A program made the position numbers and the translations under genes. This document shows positions 1-4,604 of a stretch of 5,272 bases of DNA, piece by piece. Source of the stretch: Chloroflexota bacterium (GTDB lineage: Bacteria > Chloroflexota > Limnocylindria > Limnocylindrales > CSP1-4); NCBI GenBank assembly GCA_029858845.1, contig JAOUEG010000145.1, forward strand, positions 1 to 5,272. Reading direction: 5' to 3'. Position 1 is the stretch's first letter, and the number at the start of each line of letters is the position of its first letter. Below the pieces are notes generated by a model that saw only the letters and a list, made by a program, of their open reading frames with translations, ran no database searches and had not been told where the DNA came from.

Positions 1-972
1 GATCGGGACCGCCTTGGCGAAATCGATCTTCTGGGTCGTCAGCGTGCCGGTCTTGTCGATGCAGAGGGTGTCGACCCGGCTCATCGATTCGATCGCCCGC
101 TGGCGCTGGACGAGCGCACCCAGTCGGGAGATCCGGAGGGAGCCGGCCGCGTACGTGACGGTCAGCATGATCGCCAGGCCCTGCGGGACCAGGGTGATCA
201 GCACCGCGGATGCCTCCAGCGTCTCCCGACCGCCGCCCGCGGTCGCCGGGGTCAGGCCGGTCACCACGGAGAGCACACCCGTCATGACGACGAGCCCTGC
301 CACGACCCAGATGGCCCGGGCGACCTCGCGTTGCAGGGGGGTCTGGCGATCGCCGGCCAGGCGCGACCGCGCCACGAGCTGGTTGGCCGTCGTGTCCGCC
401 CCCACCCTGGTGGCGACATAGCGCGCCGTGCCCGCGAGGACGGCGGTGCCGGACCGGACCGTCTCCCCGGAGGATCGCGTCACGGCGTCCGCCTCGCCGG
501 TCAGGACGGCTTCGTCGAGCTCCACCCGGTCGTTGCCGACCAGGTCGCCGTCGACGACGATCTGGTCACCCCGCCGTGCGATCAGCAGGTCGCCCAGGAC
601 CACGTCCGCAAGGTCCACGGCCCGTTCGCGCCCGTCGCGCACGACGATCGCCCCCGGTCGCGTCAGGATCGCGATCCGGTCCAGCGCGAGCTTGGCGCGA
701 GTCTCCTGGACGACGCCGACGACGACGTTGAACATGACGGGACCGGCCGTCAGGAGCGCTTCGACCACGAGGCCATAGGCCATGAGCACAGCGGAGATCA
801 GGAGCAGGGGTCCATTGATGGCCGGGTAGGCGTTCTGGCGGAGGATCGCCAAGTAGCCCCGGCTCGCCGGCGGCTGGAACTCGTTCCCCAACCCGCCCTG
901 GCGCCGGGTGGAGGCCTCGGTCTCGGTCAGACCGAGGGCGATGTCCGTCACGGCCAGTGCTTCGGACGTCAT
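1..972 (-). CDS. P-type cation-transporting ATPase, CtpE-like, N-terminal 324 residues (3' end outside window)
   Basis: This is the N-terminal part of an ATP-driven cation pump of the inner membrane, in the HAD superfamily. The reading frame is open from ATG 970-972 to the left edge. Visible in order: a short cytoplasmic N-terminus; a first membrane hairpin at about residues 52-86 followed by VVQETRAK; an actuator domain with LTGE at 157-160; a second membrane pair at about 218-242 and 253-278 with the ion-site motif VPQGL at 262-266; and the phosphorylation motif DKTGTLT with Asp306. The nucleotide-binding domain, rest of the P domain and C-terminal helices lie outside the window. The VQE-RAK segment after the first hairpin and a P-x-GL motif in M4 resemble actinobacterial CtpE (calcium uptake) rather than heavy-metal CPx pumps; I see no CPC motif and no N-terminal metal-binding domain. 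GGAG at 981-984, eight bases upstream, supports the start. The ATG overlaps the stop of the upstream MFS gene, so the two are probably translationally coupled. The family is secure; the ion is inference. Confidence 0.95.
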   Translation of the reverse strand, partial: MTSEALAVTDIALGLTETEASTRRQGGLGNEFQPPASRGYLAILRQNAYPAINGPLLLISAVLMAYGLVVEALLTAGPVMFNVVVGVVQETRAKLALDRIAILTRPGAIVVRDGRERAVDLADVVLGDLLIARRGDQIVVDGDLVGNDRVELDEAVLTGEADAVTRSSGETVRSGTAVLAGTARYVATRVGADTTANQLVARSRLAGDRQTPLQREVARAIWVVAGLVVMTGVLSVVTGLTPATAGGGRETLEASAVLITLVPQGLAIMLTVTYAAGSLRISRLGALVQRQRAIESMSRVDTLCIDKTGTLTTQKIDFAKAVPI

Positions 973-2195
973 GCGGATCGCTCCGGGACATGGTCACGCC
1001 CGCCGCGTCCCACGAGGGCTCCCGGGAGTGCGAGCGAGGCCGCCACGATGACGATGGCCGCCGGGATGGTGACCGCCGCCAGCAGGCCGGCGACGACGGC
1101 CGGTGCGGCCAGCAGAGCCCCCGCCCGGAACGTTCCCGTGAGGGCGAGAGCGTCGCCCTGCTCCTGGGGGCCGGCGGTCAGGCTCGCCATCGCGGGGGCC
1201 ATGGTGGTGATGGTCCCATTCGCCGCCCCGCCGATGACCATCAGGATCCCGAAGGTGAGCACCACGGGCCCGGTCACGACGGACGCCGCCACCGCGAGCG
1301 CGATGAGCGCCAGCGTCACGGTCACGGCAGCGACCTGGACGACGCGCCGGATGTGCGCCGGGTTCACGCCTCGGATGGCCACCAGTGCCAGCACGCCCGC
1401 GCCCTCGGATGCGGTGATGAGCCATCCGACCCCGACCGAACCGATGCCGGCGGCGACGCCGAGGACGGGGACGTAGGAGCCCATCATGGACCACCATCCA
1501 CCGCCGACCATCGCGGCCCAGCAGGCGATGTCGACGCCGTCGCGGCGGATCAGGTGCAGGGTCCCCGCGCCCTGGCGCCGATCGTACGGAGCCAGGCGCC
1601 GCAGGACCAACGAGATGGTGGCGCCGACCCCCGCGCTGGCCGCAGCGACGGCCAGGGCGACCGGCAATCCGGCGACCGCGAGCATGCCGCCCACGGCGGG
1701 ACCTGTCAGGGTTCCGGCGTTGCCGGCCACGTTGAGGTCCACCAGCCGCTGTACGGGTCGGCCTCCGCCGCGCACGGCGTGCGCCTGGCTGCTCGTCCAG
1801 AAGACGGCGCGGCTGGCTCCCTGGAGTACCTGGGCGACGATGAACACCGGCAGAGCGGTCGAGCCGGCGAGGAGGCTGAAGGCGACCACCATCCCGAGGC
1901 TGGCGACGCCGATGAGCGTTCGATCTGCGAACCGGCCCAACAGCACCGGCAGGGCGAGTCGGGTCGCGAACTGGCAACCGGCGGCGAGTGCCACGAGGAA
2001 TCCGACGGCAGCCGCGTCGTATCCACCGTCCAGCGCCCGAAGCGGGACGATGACAGTCGCGATACCGAGCGCGAGGGCATAGGCGAGCACGACGCCGAGC
2101 GAGGCGACACGATCCAGCGTCGCCCCGGTAGGCGCGCCGGCCTCACCGGGCGCGCCGGGGACTCGCGGAGGGCCGTCGTGCCGCGTCGTCGCCAT
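969..2195 (-). CDS. MFS (major facilitator superfamily) transporter, 12 TM
   Basis: Secondary transporter of the inner membrane, 408 residues from the chosen start. I count about twelve hydrophobic segments in two halves of six, roughly 29-52, 61-85, 94-112, 115-132, 157-175, 177-199, then 221-247, 251-274, 283-305, 309-327, 351-373 and 375-395. GRFADRT at 87-93, between TM2 and TM3, matches MFS motif A. GTLTGPAVGG at 161-170 in TM5 matches motif C of drug:H+ antiporters, so an exporter is plausible, but the substrate cannot be read. The start is uncertain. ATG at 2193-2195 has AGGACGGAGG just upstream (AGGA at six bases). An in-frame ATG at 2214-2216 would add seven residues but has no useful ribosome binding site. 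The stop shares ATGA with the start of the downstream P-type ATPase. The upstream surface-protein gene ends about 90 bp away on the same strand. Confidence 0.9.
   Translation of the reverse strand: MATTRHDGPPRVPGAPGEAGAPTGATLDRVASLGVVLAYALALGIATVIVPLRALDGGYDAAAVGFLVALAAGCQFATRLALPVLLGRFADRTLIGVASLGMVVAFSLLAGSTALPVFIVAQVLQGASRAVFWTSSQAHAVRGGGRPVQRLVDLNVAGNAGTLTGPAVGGMLAVAGLPVALAVAAASAGVGATISLVLRRLAPYDRRQGAGTLHLIRRDGVDIACWAAMVGGGWWSMMGSYVPVLGVAAGIGSVGVGWLITASEGAGVLALVAIRGVNPAHIRRVVQVAAVTVTLALIALAVAASVVTGPVVLTFGILMVIGGAANGTITTMAPAMASLTAGPQEQGDALALTGTFRAGALLAAPAVVAGLLAAVTIPAAIVIVAASLALPGALVGRGGRDHVPERSA
970..984 (-). promoter_or_regulatory. Ribosome binding site and ATGA start/stop overlap of the ATPase gene
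   Basis: GGAG (981-984) lies eight bases before the ATPase ATG and inside the last codons of the MFS gene. The MFS stop TGA (969-971) and the ATPase ATG (970-972) overlap as ATGA. This arrangement usually means that ribosomes ending the first gene reinitiate on the second, giving coordinated amounts of the two proteins. Confidence 0.8.
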
Positions 2196-2228
2196 CCTCC
2201 GTCCTGGTGCCGTCATCCTGACGGCCCG

Positions 2229-2234
2229 AGTCTA
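2229..2234 (-). promoter_or_regulatory. Possible -10 box (TAGACT) for the MFS-ATPase pair
   Basis: TAGACT on the minus strand is identical to the -10 hexamer proposed for the tRNA-Gln promoter elsewhere in this window. A transcript starting about seven bases downstream (near 2222) would have a leader of roughly 27 bases carrying AGGACGGAGG before the ATG at 2195. No convincing -35 hexamer is found 16-18 bases upstream, so this is tentative. The genes may instead be read from the surface-protein promoter. Confidence 0.3.
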
Positions 2235-2284
2235 GCGACACGGGCGCGGCCGCCGAGCGTGGTCGGGGCAGGAGGCGCGGTCGG

Positions 2285-2923
2285 CTACCGACGTCGTCGG
2301 ATCGATCGCTCTGCGAGCGACCTCGCCCCGACGGAGGTCACGGCGAGCGCCAGGACGAGCATCGCGAGCACCGCCGAGGGGTCACTGCGGGCGCCCGTGG
2401 CGGCGATCGGTGAATCGGTCGGCGGCAGCGTCTGCGCGGGCGTGCCCGTCGTCCCGGCCACGCTCCCGCTGGGCGCGACGCTGCCCGTCGCGGTCGCTGT
2501 GGCCGTGGGTGTGGCCGTCGGTACGATCGATCCGCTCGGCACGACGCTCGGGGTCGGCGAGACCGTCGGCGCCATCGCCCGGCAGTCGCTATTCCAGATC
2601 GCCTGGCCAGCCGTGGTCCAGTTCTTGCCGGCGAACTGGTATCTGCCGTACGCGTACGGCGGGATGATGTCCGCGTCGTGCGTCGATTGGTGGCCCGAGT
2701 GCTGATATCCGATGGAGGCCACGTCCACGGTGACCGCGTGCCATCCGTTCCGGGCCGTGTCCGGCGGCGTGGCGTGGCAGATCTCGACCCTGTGCGACGG
2801 TGGCGCGGAGCCCCGTGCCGGGAACGCGACCCACGGGAGGGCGAGGCCCGCGACCAGAGCAGCGGCGGCGATCCAGCCGAAACCACGCCATCGCCGGCGT
2901 TGGACATCGAACCTGGCTACCAC
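2285..2923 (-). CDS. Secreted, C-terminally anchored surface protein with CHAT/DIIPP/NWT-GQAI-C domain
   Basis: A predicted exported protein of 212 residues, function unknown. I chose the GTG start at 2921-2923 because GCGAGG lies six bases upstream and it places a standard signal peptide at the N-terminus: RRRWR at 9-13, a hydrophobic core at about 16-36, and likely cleavage after ARGSA near residue 40. A longer in-frame opening to 3193 exists, but its extra residues are Arg/Pro-rich and unlike a signal. The mature domain carries VEICHAT (46-52), DIIPPYAYG (85-93) and NWTTAGQAIWNSDC (101-114). Cys49 and Cys114 are the only cysteines after the signal and may form a disulfide. I know this combination from many uncharacterised bacterial surface proteins. 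Next comes a Pro/Thr/Ser-rich stalk (about 117-165), then LPPTD (166-170), a hydrophobic segment (about 183-200) and terminal arginines. That tail resembles a sortase-type sorting signal, though Asp replaces the usual Gly; simple membrane anchoring is the alternative. Confidence 0.85.
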   Translation of the reverse strand: MVARFDVQRRRWRGFGWIAAAALVAGLALPWVAFPARGSAPPSHRVEICHATPPDTARNGWHAVTVDVASIGYQHSGHQSTHDADIIPPYAYGRYQFAGKNWTTAGQAIWNSDCRAMAPTVSPTPSVVPSGSIVPTATPTATATATGSVAPSGSVAGTTGTPAQTLPPTDSPIAATGARSDPSAVLAMLVLALAVTSVGARSLAERSIRRRR

Positions 2924-2929
2924 GACGCG

Positions 2930-2935
2930 CCTCGC
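2930..2935 (-). promoter_or_regulatory. Ribosome binding site deciding the GTG start of the surface protein
   Basis: GCGAGG on the minus strand, six bases before GTG 2921-2923. It decides in favour of the GTG over the upstream in-frame ATG at 3191-3193, since only the GTG gives a normal signal peptide directly at the N-terminus. A 9-bp inverted-repeat arm (2939-2947) ends three bases upstream of it. Confidence 0.65.
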
Positions 2936-2938
2936 TTT

Positions 2939-3006
2939 CCTCGGACCCGACCCGGCTTCGTCCGTCCCACGGGCGGCCGACCAGGCCGAGCGTGCGTGGT
3001 CCGAGG
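2939..3006 (-). repeat. 9-bp inverted repeat enclosing two small hairpins, upstream of the surface-protein RBS
   Basis: On the minus strand CCTCGGACC (2998-3006) pairs perfectly with GGTCCGAGG (2939-2947) around a 50-base interior. Inside, CGGCC-TGGTC-GGCCG and CCGT-GGG-ACGG can each form a short hairpin, giving a three-way-junction shape ending three bases before the RBS. I do not recognise it as a known riboswitch class. In DNA this GC-rich a 9-bp match within 300 bases is not rare, so it is a candidate only. Confidence 0.3.
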
Positions 3007-3134
3007 GTTGCAGGGCGCGCACCCGATGGCAAGGACCGATGGTCACGAATGTCCGGTCCGTTCGTGGCCCGGGCCGAACGGCCCCCGGAATGGCCCGCTG
3101 CCAGGGGCGCCGTCTACCGAAACGACCGCCGGGA

Positions 3135-3152
3135 ATGTATCGATCGATACAT
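3135..3152. promoter_or_regulatory. 18-bp perfect palindrome, likely transcription-factor operator
   Basis: The site reads ATGTATCGATCGATACAT and is identical to its own reverse complement. It is AT-rich (12 of 18 bases) inside very GC-rich DNA. The outer ATGT and ACAT halves, ten bases apart, match the ATGT-(8 to 10 N)-ACAT operator pattern of PadR-family repressors. TetR-type and other dimeric regulators use similar sites. It lies 77 bp before the plus-strand membrane-protein start and about 210 bp before the minus-strand surface-protein start, so it could serve either or both. No regulator gene lies in the window. The palindrome is seen directly; its role is inference. Confidence 0.55.
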
Positions 3153-3217
3153 CGAGGGCGAACGCACGGCAGGCTAGTGTCAGCTGAGACCACCCCGCTC
3201 CGGGCCGGTCGGTATCT

Positions 3218-3223
3218 GAGGGA
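3218..3223 (+). promoter_or_regulatory. Ribosome binding site of the 345-residue membrane protein
   Basis: GAGGGA lies immediately upstream of ATG 3229-3231 with about six bases between the purine core and the start. It supports this ATG as the true start, which is also where a hydrophobic membrane segment begins almost at once. Confidence 0.7.
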
Positions 3224-3228
3224 TCGAG

Positions 3229-4266
3229 ATGGAACCGAACGTCGCCCTTCCGCTCGCGTCTTCGCTGCTGAGCATCGTCCTGTTCGTGCTGCTTATGGAC
3301 CAGTGGATCGAGCGGCGGCGCCCGTACCAGTTGATCTGGGCGATCGGCATGCTCTGGTACGGGCTCTCGGCCGGGACCGAGTTCCTCGGCGGGGCCGTGG
3401 GGTGGAGCGAACCCCTGTATCGCGTCTGGTACCTCATCGGCGCGGTCTGGGTCGCCGGATGGCTCGGGCTCGGGACGATGTACCTCCTGGGCAAGACCCG
3501 GTTCGGGTACGGGGCGGCCCTGTCCGTGGTGCTGGCGGGACTCTTCACGTTCCTGTCGTGGCGGCGCTATGAGTACTTCGACAGCGGCATCACCCCGTAC
3601 CTGTATTCGGTGATCGCCGTCGTCGCCGCCATCGCGATCGCGGTGGAGACCTACCGCGGCAAGGACCGCTGGGCGAACCTCGCCGGCGTGCTCATCGTCG
3701 GCGGTTCGATCGTGGCGATCCCCCTCGTCCTGCTAGCCCCGCTGGCCGCGCCGGGCTACGCCGTGGACCCGGCGACCGGGATCCCCACCGGCGAGCTCTT
3801 CCCGGGCTACGTCCGGCTGCTGACACCCTTCTTCAACATCACGGGCGCGTTCGCGCTGGCCTTCGGCGCGCTCTACTCGGCCTACGTGTTCATGCCCAAG
3901 AAGCGACTGATCCGGTACTCGCTGGATCGACGCGCCGGCATCGGCCGCTACCTCGGCAACCTCGTGGTCGCGCCGATCGCGATCATCGTGAACCTCATCG
4001 TCTCGCTGCCGGGCGCCGTTGTGGACCTGTTCCGCGGTCGGCTCAACAGCCGAGTGCCGGCGACGATCCTCATCGCGATCGGCGGATTCGTGCCCGGGGT
4101 CACCAGCGGGCTCAACCGGTTCGGTGAGACCACCGCGTTCTTCCTCGGCGAGTTCCTTGGCGTGGCATTCATCACGGCGGGATTCCTCGTCTCGATCGAG
4201 GTCTTCAAGGAGTTCCGGATCCCGTTCACGCACCGGGTGCTCCACGCTCGGCGCGTCACGACCTGA
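3229..4266 (+). CDS. Uncharacterised polytopic membrane protein, 345 residues
   Basis: I do not recognise a named family. The protein is strongly hydrophobic, with about nine or ten predicted membrane segments near residues 6-23, 34-56, 65-88, 94-110, 122-141, 149-172, 196-221, 243-265, 278-293 and 303-324. Basic clusters between them (IERRR at 27-31, PKKRLIRYSLDRR at 223-235) would lie in the cytoplasm by the positive-inside rule. The longest non-membrane loop is at about 173-195 (AVDPATGIPTGELFPGY), probably outside. I see no nucleotide-binding, kinase or MFS motif. An N-terminal membrane sensor module detached from any output domain is one possibility; a transporter-like protein is another. 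The start is supported by GAGGGA upstream. It is divergent from the surface-protein gene, with a palindromic operator-like site between them, and convergent with tRNA-Gln/glnS. The coding frame is secure; function is unknown. Confidence 0.85.
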   Translation: MEPNVALPLASSLLSIVLFVLLMDQWIERRRPYQLIWAIGMLWYGLSAGTEFLGGAVGWSEPLYRVWYLIGAVWVAGWLGLGTMYLLGKTRFGYGAALSVVLAGLFTFLSWRRYEYFDSGITPYLYSVIAVVAAIAIAVETYRGKDRWANLAGVLIVGGSIVAIPLVLLAPLAAPGYAVDPATGIPTGELFPGYVRLLTPFFNITGAFALAFGALYSAYVFMPKKRLIRYSLDRRAGIGRYLGNLVVAPIAIIVNLIVSLPGAVVDLFRGRLNSRVPATILIAIGGFVPGVTSGLNRFGETTAFFLGEFLGVAFITAGFLVSIEVFKEFRIPFTHRVLHARRVTT

Positions 4267-4289
4267 GGGGGCCCGGGGCGGGGAGTAAT

Positions 4290-4312
4290 CGCGACATCGC
4301 GAGCCTGTCGCG
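4290..4312. terminator. Possible hairpin between the convergent membrane-protein and tRNA-Gln genes
   Basis: CGCGACA (4290-4296) and TGTCGCG (4306-4312) form a perfect 7-bp stem with a 9-base loop, 24 bases after the membrane-protein stop and about 90 bases after the tRNA. No T-run follows on either strand, so it is not a classical Rho-independent terminator. Its position between converging genes makes a bidirectional role possible. Confidence 0.3.
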
Positions 4313-4391
4313 CGCCACGGATGCCATGCCCGAAGATCGGCGTGCCTCGAGTCACTCGCCCAACGGATCAGCAGTCACGAGCGCCACGGAT
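4312..4391. repeat. 11-bp direct repeat downstream of tRNA-Gln
   Basis: GCGCCACGGAT occurs at 4312-4322 and again at 4381-4391, 69 bases apart, just beyond the 3' end of tRNA-Gln. Neither copy contains tRNA sequence, so these are not ordinary integration (att) sites. The role is unknown. Confidence 0.4.
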
Positions 4392-4399
4392 AGAGCTTC

Positions 4400-4474
4400 T
4401 GGCTGGCGAGGAAGGATTCGAACCTTCAATCCCCTGATCCAGAGTCAGGTGCCTTACCGTTAGGCCACTCGCCA
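4400..4474 (-). tRNA. tRNA-Gln (anticodon CTG), CCA end encoded
   Basis: A complete 75-base cloverleaf. The acceptor TGGCGAG pairs with CTCGCCA; the D arm is GCC-TAACGGTAA-GGC; the anticodon arm is CCTGA-CTCTGGA-TCAGG with anticodon CTG reading CAG codons; the variable loop is five bases; the T arm is GAAGG-TTCGAAT-CCTTC. The first base pair is the weak U1-A72 and the discriminator is G73, both identity elements for glutaminyl-tRNA synthetase. The 3' CCA (minus strand of 4400-4402) is encoded. The gene lies directly downstream of glnS on the same strand, separated by 130 bases that hold its own promoter. Confidence 0.97.
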
Positions 4475-4497
4475 GCGATGCCCCAAGAGGCGCTCCG

Positions 4498-4526
4498 AGT
4501 CTACCGTGCGGCGTCCGGCGCCTCAA
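4498..4526 (-). promoter_or_regulatory. Promoter of tRNA-Gln (TTGAGG-17-TAGACT)
   Basis: On the minus strand a -35 hexamer TTGAGG (4521-4526) is followed after exactly 17 bases by a -10 hexamer TAGACT (4498-4503). Transcription would begin near 4491, leaving a leader of about 17 bases before the mature tRNA. Each hexamer is directly preceded by the same bases, CCGCACGG (CCGCACGGT counting the first T). The spacing and location are as expected for a primary sigma-factor promoter, so the tRNA need not depend on glnS transcription. Confidence 0.65.
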
Positions 4527-4604
4527 CCGTGCGGTGCGGGCGCATCCCGGCTGACGTGCCATCGACGCGCGCTGCTCGTGCGCCGCCTCGCCGACGTGCC
4601 GGCG

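Larger units (their letters stand above)
2924..3228. other. Divergent intergenic region between surface-protein and membrane-protein genes
   Basis: These 305 bases hold no gene I can support; the open frames crossing it are Arg/Pro-rich and look like GC-driven artefacts. It contains the two ribosome binding sites at its ends, an 18-bp perfect palindrome (3135-3152), and a 9-bp inverted repeat (2939-2947 with 2998-3006) that could fold in the leader of the minus-strand transcript. Weak -10-like hexamers are TAGACG on the minus strand (3111-3116) and TAGTGT on the plus strand (3175-3180). Neither has a recognisable -35 partner, so the promoters remain unplaced. Confidence 0.6.

Noticed and set aside
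331..1476. Plus-strand open frame of 381 codons opposite the P-type ATPase and MFS genes
   Set aside because: It is antisense to the ATPase frame that carries LTGE, VPQGL and DKTGTLT, and its composition (Asp/Arg/Ala runs, then Ala/Thr/Met) shows no protein-like organisation.
2280..2292. 5-bp hairpin (GTCGG/CCGAC) around the stop codon of the surface-protein gene, as a terminator
   Set aside because: The stem is short, the stop codon is in its 3-base loop, and no T-run follows on the minus strand.
957..2705. Plus-strand open frame of 582 codons running opposite the MFS and surface-protein genes
   Set aside because: The predicted protein is low-complexity Gly/Asp/Arg/His-rich without domains, and it lies antisense to a clear 12-TM transporter. 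Long antisense frames are expected in DNA this GC-rich.
3001..3120. Possible c-di-GMP, c-di-AMP or other known riboswitch upstream of the surface-protein gene
   Set aside because: I compared the leader from memory with the conserved cores of GEMM-I, ydaO, glycine and cobalamin riboswitches and found no convincing match.
3175..3180. TAGTGT as the -10 box of the plus-strand membrane-protein gene
   Set aside because: It matches the consensus at only three of six positions and no -35 hexamer lies 16-18 bases upstream, so it is not listed as a promoter.
2924..3193. 90-residue N-terminal extension of the surface protein from ATG 3193
   Set aside because: The extension is Arg/Pro-rich, has no RBS and would bury the signal peptide in the middle of the protein. 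GTG 2923 has an RBS at six bases and a directly N-terminal signal sequence.
4368..4562. Minus-strand 64-codon open frame across the tRNA-Gln gene
   Set aside because: It overlaps the complete tRNA and its promoter; the coding appearance comes from the structural RNA.
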